A stretch of DNA of 64,000 nt from Geodermatophilus obscurus (GTDB lineage Bacteria; Actinomycetota; Actinomycetes; Mycobacteriales; Geodermatophilaceae). The notes under the pieces were generated by a model. That model made no database searches and was not told the DNA's origin. It saw only the letters and a program-made list of their open reading frames with translations. Location: positions 186,001-250,000 of the forward strand of contig NZ_FRDM01000004.1 in assembly GCF_900143215.1 (NCBI RefSeq). Reading direction: 5' to 3'. The translations under genes were made by a program, and so were the position numbers. This document shows, piece after piece, positions 32,190 through 40,813 of the stretch (position 1 is the first letter of the stretch; each line of letters opens with the position of its first letter).

Positions 32190-34268
32190 GTGCCCCGGGG
32201 GAGGCGCTCTGCCGATGAGTCCTCCGTGCAGAAGCTGACGAAGGCCGCCGTCCCCGTCGGCGTGGTGGCCATCGTCCTCATGCTGGTCGTGCCACTGCCG
32301 GCCGCGGTGCTGGACCTGCTGCTGGGGCTGAACATCACCGCGTCGCTGCTGATCCTGCTGGTCGCCATGCAGATCAGGCGGCCGCTGGACTTCGCCGTCT
32401 TCCCCTCGCTGCTCCTCATCGCGACGCTGTTCCGGCTGGCGCTCAACGTCTCCTCGACGCGGCTGGTGCTGAGCGACGGCTACGCCGGCAAGGTCATCGA
32501 GGCCTTCGGGCACTTCGTGATCGGCGGCTCGCTGATCGTCGGTCTGGTCGTCTTCCTGATCCTGACGATCGTCCAGTTCGTCGTCATCACCAACGGCGCC
32601 GGTCGCGTCGCCGAGGTCGGCGCCCGCTTCACCCTCGACGCGATGCCCGGCAAGCAGATGGCCATCGACGCCGACCTCAACGCCGGGCTGATCAACGAGA
32701 AGCAGGCCCGCAGGCGGCGGACCGAGGTCACCGCCGAGGCCGACTTCTACGGCTCGATGGACGGCGCCTCGAAGTTCGTCAAGGGCGACGCCATCGCGGG
32801 CATCATCGTCACGCTGGTCAACCTGATCGGCGGGATGGCGATCGGCGTCATGCAGATGGGCATGGCCCCGGGCGACGCCGTCTCGACCTACTCGCTGCTG
32901 ACCGTCGGCGACGGACTGGTCTCGATGATCCCGGCCCTGCTGCTGTCCACCGCGACCGGCATCATCGTCACCCGCTCGGCGTCCGACGGGGACATGGGCA
33001 GCGACCTTATCGCCCAGCTCGGCCGCTTCAAGCAGCCGGTGCGGATCGCCGGCGGCGCCGCTCTGGCGCTGTGCCTGATCCCCGGCCTGCCCAAGCTGCC
33101 GTTCCTGGTCATCGGCGGGCTCTTCCTGCTCATGGCCGCCCGCATGCAGGAGACCCCGGACGTCGACGAGGACGCCGACCCGCAGGCCACCGCGGACGAC
33201 GAGCCCAAGCCCGACTCCCCCGAGGCGATCGCCGACAAGATGCGCGTCGACCCGCTGGAGCTCGAGGTGGCCTTCGACCTGGTCGACCTGGTGGACGCCT
33301 CCCGCGGCGGCGACCTGCTCGACCGCGTGAAGGCGCTGCGCCGGAAGGTCGCCATGGAGACCGGCCTGGTCATCCCGCTGGTGCGCACCCGCGACAACCT
33401 CGACCTGCCCGCCTCCCAGTACGTCATCTGGCTCAACGGCGTCCCCGCGGCCAAGGGCACCTCGCCTGCCGGCACCGTCCTGGCGATCGGCGACATGCTC
33501 GACGGGCTGCCCGGCCGGGCCACCCGCGAGCCGGTGTTCGGCCTTCCCGCCAAGTGGGTGCCGGTCGAGCTGCAGCGGCAGGCCGAGATGGCCGGCGCCA
33601 CCGTCGTCGACCGCTCGTCGGTCATCACCACGCACCTGGCCGAGGTCGTCCGGCAGAACGCTGCCGACCTGCTCGGCCGGGAGGACGTGCGGCTGCTGGT
33701 CGAGATGGTCAAGCGGACCCACCCGATCGTCGTCGAGGAGCTCACCCCGACGCTGCTCACGCTGGGGGAGATCCAGCGGGTGCTGCACGGGCTGCTCGCC
33801 GAGAACGTCTCCATCCGCGACCTGGTGCGCATCTTCGAGGCGCTCTCGGTCCGGGCGAAGGTGTCCACCGACGTCGACGGCCTGGTCGAGGCCGCCCGGA
33901 CGGCACTCGGGGCGGCGATCAGCCACCCCTACGTCACGCCCGACGAGCGGCTGCACGTCATGACCCTCGATCCGGCGTTCGAGCAGCGCCTGCTGGAGGC
34001 CGTGCGGCAGAGCGAGGCCGGTCAGGTCCTCGCCCTGGACGCCGGCACGGTCGACGCGCTGGTCAACGGGTGCACCGGCCTGCTGACCGACGCCGAGCGG
34101 CTGGGCCTGTCCCCCGTGCTGGTGTGCTCGCCGCAGGTGCGGGCCGCCCTGTCCCGCCTGATGCGTCAGATCCTGCCCCGCCTGCCGGTGATCTCCTACA
34201 CGGAGGTCTCCCGCACGGCCCAGATCGAGTCACTGGGAGTGGTGAACGGTGCCGTTGCCGTCCGTTGA
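32190..34268 (+). CDS. flhA: Flagellar export gate protein FlhA
   Basis: 692 residues. Eight membrane helices in the first ~320 residues, beginning VVAIVLMLVVPLPAAVLDLL and NITASLLILLVAMQIRRPLD. LFRLALNVSSTRLVL and TVVQF-like helices follow, with the FHIPEP-type loop seen as RFTLDAMPGKQMAIDADLNA and EADFYGSMDGASKFVKGDAI. The C-terminal nonameric ring domain docks chaperone-substrate complexes. The start is uncertain: GTG 32190 (used) or GTG 32226, which follows a GCCGATGA (32211-32218) that has only a poor -35. Confidence 0.94.
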   Translation: MPRGRRSADESSVQKLTKAAVPVGVVAIVLMLVVPLPAAVLDLLLGLNITASLLILLVAMQIRRPLDFAVFPSLLLIATLFRLALNVSSTRLVLSDGYAGKVIEAFGHFVIGGSLIVGLVVFLILTIVQFVVITNGAGRVAEVGARFTLDAMPGKQMAIDADLNAGLINEKQARRRRTEVTAEADFYGSMDGASKFVKGDAIAGIIVTLVNLIGGMAIGVMQMGMAPGDAVSTYSLLTVGDGLVSMIPALLLSTATGIIVTRSASDGDMGSDLIAQLGRFKQPVRIAGGAALALCLIPGLPKLPFLVIGGLFLLMAARMQETPDVDEDADPQATADDEPKPDSPEAIADKMRVDPLELEVAFDLVDLVDASRGGDLLDRVKALRRKVAMETGLVIPLVRTRDNLDLPASQYVIWLNGVPAAKGTSPAGTVLAIGDMLDGLPGRATREPVFGLPAKWVPVELQRQAEMAGATVVDRSSVITTHLAEVVRQNAADLLGREDVRLLVEMVKRTHPIVVEELTPTLLTLGEIQRVLHGLLAENVSIRDLVRIFEALSVRAKVSTDVDGLVEAARTALGAAISHPYVTPDERLHVMTLDPAFEQRLLEAVRQSEAGQVLALDAGTVDALVNGCTGLLTDAERLGLSPVLVCSPQVRAALSRLMRQILPRLPVISYTEVSRTAQIESLGVVNGAVAVR

Positions 34269-36435
34269 GGCCGCGTCCCGCGAGGGCGCCATCGCCGCCG
34301 CGCGGGAGAAGTACGGCTCGTCCGTGCGGATCGTCGGAATCCGCCGCATCCGCACGGGCGGGGTGATGGGCTTCTTCACCACCGAGCGCTTCGTCGCCGA
34401 GGTCGAGGAGGCCGCCCCGCCGCCCGCCGTCGAGCGCCGCCCGGCGTCGAAGGCCGAGTCGATGGCCCGCATCGAGGCCGCGCTGCGCCGCGACCCGGTG
34501 CTGCCCGACCCGGTCGACGAGGTGGCCGACCTGCTCGGCGGCGGCGCCGGCCAGCCCGCCGTGGGGCTGTACTCGCGGACCTCCGCGCCGCGCGCCGCCC
34601 GTCCGGGTGCGGCAAGGGGCTTCTGCAAGCCCCCGGCTGCGGCTCCCCCCGCGCCGGCCCCGGCGCCGGCCCCGGCGGCTCCGGTGGCGGCCGACGCCGC
34701 GCTGCCGCCGTCGCCGTTCACCGCCGCGCTCGCCCAGATGGTGGCCCGCGACGTCGACGTGCGGGAGGCCGTGGACGGGGCGGTCGCCGCCGTCGCGGCT
34801 GCCGCTCCCGCTGCTGCCCCGGCTGCCGCTCCGCCCGCGCCCGCTCCGGCTCCCCGTCCCGCTCCCGCCGCCGCTGCACCGAGGCCCGCCCCGGCGCCCG
34901 TCGCCGCCCCCGCCCCGGCGGTGGCCGCCGGCTCCGACGACCTCTCCGACGACCTCTCCGACGACCTGGACGCCGGGCTGGACATCCTCTGGGGCTCGGC
35001 TCCCGCGCCCGCTCCCGCTCCGCAGCCGGCCGCCGTTCCGCGGGCCACCCCCGCTCCGGAGGCGGTCGCCGCCGTCGTCCCGCCGGCACCCGTCGCCCCG
35101 CCGGCACCGGCTCCCCAGCCGGGGCCGGTCGCGGTGCCCGAGTGGGTGCACGAGCCGGACTTCAGCACCGGGCCGATCACCTCCCGCGAGGAGGCGGTCG
35201 CCGAGGTCCTGCGCGCGGCCCTGGCGCACGACACGTCCGACGCGGCGCTGACCCAGCTGCTGCGCGGCGTGCTCGCCGGCTCCTCGCCGGCCGAGCACGA
35301 GGCCGCCCGGACCGACGACGCGTGGGGCGAGGCCTCCGCCGAGGCGCACACCGCCGAGATCCCGGTGTGGGTCGACGCGACCGCCGAGGCCGACGAGTGG
35401 GAGGTGGAGGCCGAGGTCCTGGCGCCGACCGCCAGCGACCCGGCGCCGCTGCCGCTGCCCGCCGACGCCACCACGATCCTGCCGCCGCTGTCGCTGCTGC
35501 CCCCGCCGGCGCCGGGCACCGCGCTGGCGGTGCCGTCGCTGCTGGGCCGCCCGCCGGTGCCCCCGGCGATCGGCCGCGCACCGGGTCGGTCGGTTGCCCG
35601 CGTGGCGCCGCCGACCGCAGCGGCCCGGCTGGCGACCGTGACCCGGCTGCCCGTGGACAAGCGCGCGGCCGCCTGGCGCCGCTCCGCGCCGATGGTGGTG
35701 CCGTCGGTGCGCGGGCGGTCGACGTCCGGCGGCTCCACCGGTCCGCTGCCCGGCGCGGCCGAGGACGCCCTCATCGGCCGGCTGGTGGAACTCGGCGTGC
35801 CCGAGCGGCTGCTCGGCGAGGACTTCGCCGTCGAGGTCGCCCGAGGGGGGGCCTACGCCGCACTGACCCGCGCGCTGGCCGCCGGTCTGCCGGCCGCGCC
35901 GGCGCTGCCCTCGGGGGCGGGCGAGGTGCTGCTGGTCGTCGGGCCCGGCGTCGAGACCCTCGCCGCCGCGCGCTCGCTGGCCGCCTCGCTGCGGCTGGAC
36001 GGCGAGCAGCTGCAGTGGGCCTCCCGCGGCGACCTGGCGGCGCTGACTCCGCGCGACAACCGGATCACCAGCATCGACACGGCCCTCGAGCGCAAGCAGG
36101 AGGCCGACCGGTCGAGCGCGCTGACGATCGTGGCGGTCGACGTCCCGCTGCGCTCCGGTGGCAGCGCCTGGCTGGAGCAGATGGTCGCCGTCTTCGCGCC
36201 GGTCGGCGTGTGGGCGGTCGTCGAGGCCACCCGCAAGCCCGAGGACCTCGGCCCGTGGCTGGACGCGCTGGCCCGCGTGGACGCGCTCATGGTCCAGGAC
36301 ACCGACCTCACCGCCGACCCGGCCGCGGTGCTCGGGCGCACCTCCACGCCCGTGGCCCTCCTCGACGGTGCCCGGGCGACCGCCCACCGCTGGGCCTCGC
36401 TGCTGTGCGAGCGGCTGGAGGGCGCGGGGGCATGA
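34249..36435 (+). CDS. FlhF-like protein with a degenerate SRP-GTPase domain
   Basis: 728 residues. The first ~50 (SREGAIAAAREKYGSSVRIV, then TGGVMGFFTTERFVAEVE) match the FlhF N-terminal region. Residues ~120-440 are Ala/Pro-rich and acidic. The last ~240 follow the SRP-GTPase order (helical N part, EVLLVVGPGVETLAAARSLA, TIVAVDVPLRSGGSAW, PVGVWAVVEATRKPEDLGPW). However, the P-loop G-x-x-G-x-GK(T/S) and the DTAGR motif are lost (GPGVETLAAA; DVPLR). So it is probably a non-hydrolysing relative that places or counts flagella. The GTG overlaps the flhA end by 20 nt. Confidence 0.72.
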   Translation: MPLPSVEAASREGAIAAAREKYGSSVRIVGIRRIRTGGVMGFFTTERFVAEVEEAAPPPAVERRPASKAESMARIEAALRRDPVLPDPVDEVADLLGGGAGQPAVGLYSRTSAPRAARPGAARGFCKPPAAAPPAPAPAPAPAAPVAADAALPPSPFTAALAQMVARDVDVREAVDGAVAAVAAAAPAAAPAAAPPAPAPAPRPAPAAAAPRPAPAPVAAPAPAVAAGSDDLSDDLSDDLDAGLDILWGSAPAPAPAPQPAAVPRATPAPEAVAAVVPPAPVAPPAPAPQPGPVAVPEWVHEPDFSTGPITSREEAVAEVLRAALAHDTSDAALTQLLRGVLAGSSPAEHEAARTDDAWGEASAEAHTAEIPVWVDATAEADEWEVEAEVLAPTASDPAPLPLPADATTILPPLSLLPPPAPGTALAVPSLLGRPPVPPAIGRAPGRSVARVAPPTAAARLATVTRLPVDKRAAAWRRSAPMVVPSVRGRSTSGGSTGPLPGAAEDALIGRLVELGVPERLLGEDFAVEVARGGAYAALTRALAAGLPAAPALPSGAGEVLLVVGPGVETLAAARSLAASLRLDGEQLQWASRGDLAALTPRDNRITSIDTALERKQEADRSSALTIVAVDVPLRSGGSAWLEQMVAVFAPVGVWAVVEATRKPEDLGPWLDALARVDALMVQDTDLTADPAAVLGRTSTPVALLDGARATAHRWASLLCERLEGAGA

Positions 36436-36659
36436 GCCCGCTGCGCTGGGACGTGCTCGCGGTCTCGTTCCTGCTGGCCCTACCACTGCTCGCCCTGGGC
36501 CTGCGCGGTGACCTGAGCGCGCACGACGTCGTCACCCGGCTGCCGTGGTGCCTGGCGGCCGGCTGGGGCGTGGTGGCGCTGCTGCGCTGGGCAGCCACCC
36601 CCCGCCCGTCGGCTCCCTCCTCCCCCGCCGCCGAGGACGCCGACCCCGGGGCGCCCTGA
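36432..36659 (+). CDS. Small two-helix membrane protein ending the flagellar locus
   Basis: 75 residues, coupled by ATGA to the FlhF-like gene. Two hydrophobic segments (VLAVSFLLALPLLALGLRGD and LPWCLAAGWGVVALLRWAA) flank a short polar loop, with a Pro/Ser-rich acidic tail. I do not recognise a family. Position suggests co-expression with flhA and the FlhF-like gene; a role in membrane placement of that protein is possible but not shown. Confidence 0.65.
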   Translation: MSPLRWDVLAVSFLLALPLLALGLRGDLSAHDVVTRLPWCLAAGWGVVALLRWAATPRPSAPSSPAAEDADPGAP

Positions 36660-36680
36660 CCCTCCGGATCCCCTCCGCGG

Positions 36681-36754
36681 CCACTCCCGCGCGGTTCCTG
36701 CAGCGCACGCGCTGGTGCAGCAGCGCCATCGCGCGGGGAACCGCGCGGGAGTGG
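36681..36754. repeat. CTCCCGCGCGG palindrome, copy 1 (left of DUF559 gene)
   Basis: CCACTCCCGCGCGGTTCC (36681-36698) and GGAACCGCGCGGGAGTGG (36737-36754) are an exact 18-bp inverted repeat around 38 nt that contains a further GCGC-rich dyad. A related copy lies immediately right of the same gene (37752-37821). Confidence 0.85.
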
Positions 36755-36804
36755 ACGCCGTCCACAGATCCGGTCGAGCGCTCCCCCGGCCCCGGTGCGG
36801 CCGC

Positions 36805-36816
36805 CAGGCTGGGTGC
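36805..36816 (+). promoter_or_regulatory. Leaderless-type -10 of the DUF559 gene
   Basis: CAGGCT (36805-36810) ends 6 nt before the ATG at 36817 and there is no Shine-Dalgarno, so the transcript probably starts at the ATG. Confidence 0.5.
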
Positions 36817-37752
36817 ATGACGGTCCCGGACCCCGACCCACCGTTCCTCCTGCGCCGCGCCGACGCGCTGGACCGGGGCTTCGACGACGCGGAGCTCGCC
36901 CGGATGGTGCGCCGCGGCGAGCTGCGCCGGCTGCAGCGGGGCACGTACGCGCACAGCCCTGCGGAACTCCCCACGGACGCCGGCGTGCGTCACCGCCTCG
37001 CGGTGCTCGCGACGGTCCCCGGACTCCGCTCCCCGGCCGTGGTGAGCCACCTCTCGGCCGCGGTCCTGCACGGCCTGCCCGTCTGGGGCGTGCCCCTGCA
37101 CCGGGTCCACGTGACTCGCCGCCCGCCGACGAGCGGCTCCGGCAGCATGCGCCTCCACCAGCACGTGGGCCGGGTGCCCGACGAGCACCTCACCGTGGTC
37201 GACGGCCTCGTCGCCACCGGCGTCACCCGGACCGTGGTGGACGTCGCCCGCTCCACGCCCTTCGAGTCCGCCGTCGTGGTCGCCGACCGCGCGCTCCGGA
37301 CGGGCGGGACCACCCGGGAGGACCTGGTCGGCTGCATCCTGGACATGGGGCGGGTCCCCGGGATCCGTGCCGCCGCTCGCGTCGTCGACTTCGCCGACCC
37401 GTTGAGCGAGAGCGTCGGCGAGAGCCGCAGCAGGGTGTTGATCCGCCGGCTCGGGCTCGCCGTCCCCGACCTGCAGGTACGGGTCCGCCGCCGCGACGGC
37501 AGCGTCATGGCGCGGTGCGACTTCGGCTGGGAAGGGCACCGCACGGTCGGGGAGTTCGACGGCCGGGTCAAGTACGGCCGCCTGCTCCGGCCGGGGCAGC
37601 AAACGGGCGAGATCGTCTTCCAGGAGAAGCGTCGGGAGGACGAGTTGCGCGATCACCGCTGGCAGGTCGCCCGCTGGACGTGGGACGACCTGGACCGCCC
37701 TCGCACCGTGGGGGACCGCCTCCTGCGAGCCTTCGCCCGCGGCGACCGCTGA
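36817..37752 (+). CDS. AbiEi-type N-terminal domain plus DUF559 (Vsr-like nuclease fold) protein
   Basis: 311 residues. Residues 1-60 (LLRRADALDRGFDDAELARM, GELRRLQRGTY) resemble the winged-helix AbiEi antitoxin domain that reads as DNA-binding. The C-terminal ~110 residues (GESRSRVLIRRLGLAVPDLQ; RCDFGWEGHRTVGEFDGRVK; EKRREDELRDHRWQVARWTW) match DUF559, related to very-short-patch-repair endonucleases, with D-x-x-W/E-F-D/K residues in nuclease-like order. Many actinobacteria carry several such stand-alone genes; no toxin partner is adjacent. A palindromic repeat stands on each side. Function unproven. Confidence 0.78.
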   Translation: MTVPDPDPPFLLRRADALDRGFDDAELARMVRRGELRRLQRGTYAHSPAELPTDAGVRHRLAVLATVPGLRSPAVVSHLSAAVLHGLPVWGVPLHRVHVTRRPPTSGSGSMRLHQHVGRVPDEHLTVVDGLVATGVTRTVVDVARSTPFESAVVVADRALRTGGTTREDLVGCILDMGRVPGIRAAARVVDFADPLSESVGESRSRVLIRRLGLAVPDLQVRVRRRDGSVMARCDFGWEGHRTVGEFDGRVKYGRLLRPGQQTGEIVFQEKRREDELRDHRWQVARWTWDDLDRPRTVGDRLLRAFARGDR

Positions 37753-37821
37753 CTCTCGCGCGGTTCCCCCTGTCGCCGCGCCGGTGCGACGGCGCGAGGA
37801 CGAGCGGAAGCGCGCGGGAGT
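37752..37821. repeat. CTCCCGCGCGG palindrome, copy 2 (right of DUF559 gene)
   Basis: ACTCTCGCGCGGTTCC (37752-37767), starting at the last base of the gene's stop codon, faces GGAAGCGCGCGGGAGT (37806-37821), with an inner dyad TCGCCGCGC / GGCGCGA. It is an imperfect relative of copy 1. Confidence 0.78.
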
Positions 37822-37835
37822 GGGGCCGGACCGGG

Positions 37836-39131
37836 TCAGCGCGGGAGGTCCTCCAGCATCTCGGTGACCAGCGCGGCGATCGGCGAGCGCTCCGACCGGG
37901 TCAGCGTCACGTGCGCGAAGAGCGGGTGCCCCTTGAGCTGCTCGACCACCGCCGCGATGCCGTCGTGCCGGCCCACCCGCAGGTTGTCCCGCTGGGCCAC
38001 GTCGTGGGTGAGCACCACGCGCGAGCCCGAGCCCAGCCGCGACAGCACGGTCAGCAGCACCCCGCGCTCCAGCGACTGCGCCTCGTCGACGATCACGAAG
38101 GAATCGTGCAGCGACCGCCCGCGGATGTGGGTCAGCGGCAGCACCTCGATGACGTCGCGGGCGGCGATCTCGTCCAGCACGGCCTTCGAGACCAGCGCAC
38201 CGAGGGTGTCGTAGACCGCCTGCGCCCAGGGCGACATCTTCTCGCCCTCGCCACCGGGCAGGTACCCGAGCTCCTGGCCCCCGACGGCGTAGAGCGGCCG
38301 GAAGACGACGACCTTGGCGTGCGCCCGCCGCTCCAGCACCGACTCCAGGCCCGCGCACAGCGCCAGCGCCGACTTGCCGGTGCCGGCCCGCCCGCCGAGC
38401 GAGACGATGCCGATCTCCGGGTCGAGCAGCAGGTCCAGCGCGATCCGCTGCTCCGCGGAGCGGCCGTGCAGCCCGAAGGCCTCGCGGTCGCCGCGCACCA
38501 GCCGCACGTGCTTGTCCGGCGTGACCCGCCCCAGCGCGGACCCGCGCGAGGAGAGCAGCACCAGGCCGGTGTGCGGGGGCAGCTCGGCGGCGGCCGGCGC
38601 GTACACCTCGCCCTCGCCGTACAGGGCGGCCAGCTCGGTGTCGTCGAGCGAGAGCTCCGCCATCCCGGTCCAGCCGGCGTCGACGGCGTCCAGCGCCCGG
38701 TACTCGTCGGTGTCCAGCCCCACCGCCGCGGCCTTGACCCGCAGCGGCACGTCCTTGGTGACCAGGCAGACGTCGGCGCCCTCGGCGCGCAGGTTGAGCG
38801 CGACCACCATGATCCGGCTGTCGTTGCTGTCGTTGCGGAACCCGGCCGGCAGCACCGCGGGGTCGCTGTGGTTGAGCTCGACGTGCAGCGTGCCGCCGTC
38901 GTCGCCGACCGGGACCGGGGCGTCGAGGCGGCCGTGCTGCACCCGCAGGTCGTCGAGCAGCCGCAGCGCCTGCCGGGCGAACCAGCCCAGCTCCGGGTGG
39001 TTGCGCTTGTCCTCGAGCTCCCCGATCACGACGAGCGGGAGGACCACGTCGTGCGCGCCCAGGCGCAGCAGCGCACCGGGGTCGGAGAGCAGGACGGAGG
39101 TGTCGAGGACGAACGTGCGGCGAGGGTTCAC
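37836..39131 (-). CDS. PIN domain-PhoH family ATPase (PhoH2/YlaK type)
   Basis: 431 residues. N-terminal PIN RNase domain ([20 protein letters not shown]; later [20 protein letters not shown] with acidic residues). C-terminal PhoH helicase-like domain: Walker [36 protein letters not shown], and Walker [17 protein letters not shown]. PhoH2 proteins act as sequence-specific RNA-unwinding ribonucleases. The GTG start at 39131 follows CGGGAG; the frame is open upstream but without family similarity. No antitoxin-like partner is seen upstream. Confidence 0.9.
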   Translation of the reverse strand: MNPRRTFVLDTSVLLSDPGALLRLGAHDVVLPLVVIGELEDKRNHPELGWFARQALRLLDDLRVQHGRLDAPVPVGDDGGTLHVELNHSDPAVLPAGFRNDSNDSRIMVVALNLRAEGADVCLVTKDVPLRVKAAAVGLDTDEYRALDAVDAGWTGMAELSLDDTELAALYGEGEVYAPAAAELPPHTGLVLLSSRGSALGRVTPDKHVRLVRGDREAFGLHGRSAEQRIALDLLLDPEIGIVSLGGRAGTGKSALALCAGLESVLERRAHAKVVVFRPLYAVGGQELGYLPGGEGEKMSPWAQAVYDTLGALVSKAVLDEIAARDVIEVLPLTHIRGRSLHDSFVIVDEAQSLERGVLLTVLSRLGSGSRVVLTHDVAQRDNLRVGRHDGIAAVVEQLKGHPLFAHVTLTRSERSPIAALVTEMLEDLPR

Positions 39132-39375
39132 GAGTCGACTCCCGTGGGGCGCCACCCTGATGACAAGGCGCGCCCCGGCTCGAAGGTGACCGGGCCCCGG
39201 CCGAGGAGCCGGGCGCCGGCCCCCCTGGTCGACGAGATCGTCAGCACCAACCGGGCCTCCCGTGGACGGCGAGGTGAGCTCGCCCTCCACCGCGGACGGT
39301 AGGCCGGAGAAGTGACAGGAACACGTCGAAGCGGTGGCGTGTCCCTCCTTCGGGGCACCAGCGGCCCCGACCGTC

Positions 39376-39552
39376 TCAGCGAGGACGGCGGGGCCGGACG
39401 GCGACCAGCACCCAGACCAGCGGCACCAGCAGGACCGGCCACTGCAGGCTCAGGTCGCCGAGCCACCACAACCCGCCGACCAGCAGCACGGCCAGCCACC
39501 CCGCCGTCCACAGGCCCAGGTCCCGGGCCTCCTCCGGGGTGTGCCGCGCCAT
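39376..39552 (-). CDS. Small two-helix membrane protein
   Basis: 58 residues from ATG 39552, which follows GGGAGGTGAC, an excellent ribosome-binding site. A polar start ([15 protein letters not shown]) is followed by two hydrophobic segments ([34 protein letters not shown]) and a basic end. No family recognised. It lies between the DUF885 and PhoH genes on the same strand. Confidence 0.6.
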   Translation of the reverse strand: MARHTPEEARDLGLWTAGWLAVLLVGGLWWLGDLSLQWPVLLVPLVWVLVAVRPRRPR

Positions 39553-39585
39553 GTCACCTCCCGCCACGTCATCCCACCCGCCTGC

Positions 39586-40800
39586 TCAACCGGCCCGCAG
39601 TTCGCCGGCGACGGTGGCCGGGGTGAGGGGCTCGTCGAGCAGGCGGCCGAAGCGGTCGGCGACCGGCTGCTCGGCCGGGCGGGCGTCCAGCCACCGCGAG
39701 AGCAGGTCGAAGCCCTCGACGTAGCTGGTGGTGTAGGCCCGCCACAGCGGGTGGGTGAGGAAGCGCAGCTGCTGGCGGGCCCGGTCAGCGCTCACCAGCG
39801 ACCAGCGCTGGATGTAGGCCGCCACCTCGTCGGCGTCGGCGCCGCGGTCGTGCAGCAGGACGGCGGCGTCCTGGCGCACCCGGTTGAGCGGCGCGGCCGC
39901 CGCCGCGACGCGCTCGGCGAGGTGCCCGTCGAAGTGCAGCCCGAGGTCACCGAGCACCTCGGCGGCCCACGGTCCCCAGCCGGCCCCGATCGCGGCCTGG
40001 ACGCCGAGGTCGGCCAGCCCCTCGGCCATCAGGCACTCGGGGGTGTTGACCAGGAAGACCGTGTGCTCGAGCCGGGCACCGCGCTCGACCAGGCCGAGCT
40101 CCTTGCGGCAGTGCTCGGTGTGGTGCCCCGGGTAGGCCTCGTGGGCCACCAGGTGGGGCAGCTGGCCCAGCCGGTGCGGCAGGTCGGCGTTGATCGCCAC
40201 GCGGGAGCGGTAGTCGCCCTCGTAGTAGTTGAAGCCCGACCACGGCTTGTCGGTGACCACCTCGTAGCGCACCGTCTCGACCTCGGGCAGCCCGTAGTCG
40301 GCGCGCACCCGGTCGCGCAGCGCGCTGGACAGGGCGTGCACCGCCTCGGCCAGCCGCTCGGGCGGGCACTCCTCGCGGCGGCGGTGCGCGGCGTAGCGCT
40401 CGGCCAGCGCTCCGCTGCCGGGCAGCAGGGCGTCGAGCTCGGCGTGCGCGGCGGCGTAGCCGGCCGGGTCGCCGAGGGTGAGGTCGACCTGGAAGTAGCT
40501 GCGCACCTCCTCGAGGAAGGGCACCGGCTCGCCGGCCATCTTCCGGGCGGTGCACTCCAGCCCGGTCAGCTGACCGCGGAGGAACCCGGCGCGGTCGGCG
40601 GGCAGGCCGGCCGCGTCCAGCTCGCCGAGCAGCGCGCGGGCCCGGTCGCGCAGCCCCTGCGGGGTGGGCGCCGGCTCGTCCTCCACCGCGGCCCGCACCC
40701 GCCGGTCACCGGTGTAGGCGTCGACGAAACCGGGCTCCAGCCGGTCGAAGCGCAGCCCGAGCCGCACGTACTCCAGGGGGACGTCGAGCGAAGGCGCCAT
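39586..40800 (-). CDS. DUF885 family protein, likely zinc peptidase-like
   Basis: 404 residues. LPHLVAHEAYPGHHTEHCRK carries the H-E-x-x-P-G-H-H motif of DUF885, a zincin-like metal site. LMAEGLADLGVQAAIGAG supplies the downstream acidic residue, and VTDKPWSGFNYYEGDYRSRV is also family-typical. No signal peptide, so cytosolic. DUF885 proteins are grouped with metallopeptidases but substrates are mostly unknown. GAAACT ends 7 nt before the ATG, a possible leaderless start. Confidence 0.82.
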   Translation of the reverse strand: MAPSLDVPLEYVRLGLRFDRLEPGFVDAYTGDRRVRAAVEDEPAPTPQGLRDRARALLGELDAAGLPADRAGFLRGQLTGLECTARKMAGEPVPFLEEVRSYFQVDLTLGDPAGYAAAHAELDALLPGSGALAERYAAHRRREECPPERLAEAVHALSSALRDRVRADYGLPEVETVRYEVVTDKPWSGFNYYEGDYRSRVAINADLPHRLGQLPHLVAHEAYPGHHTEHCRKELGLVERGARLEHTVFLVNTPECLMAEGLADLGVQAAIGAGWGPWAAEVLGDLGLHFDGHLAERVAAAAAPLNRVRQDAAVLLHDRGADADEVAAYIQRWSLVSADRARQQLRFLTHPLWRAYTTSYVEGFDLLSRWLDARPAEQPVADRFGRLLDEPLTPATVAGELRAG

Positions 40801-40813
40801 GACCAGCAGTTTC

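Noticed and set aside
34063-36486. 807-residue Gly/Arg-rich minus-strand frame
   Set aside because: Mirror of the Ala/Pro-rich spacer in the FlhF-like gene.
36817-37752. AbiE toxin-antitoxin pair
   Set aside because: Only the AbiEi-like N-terminal domain is present, and no AbiEii nucleotidyltransferase toxin lies on either side.
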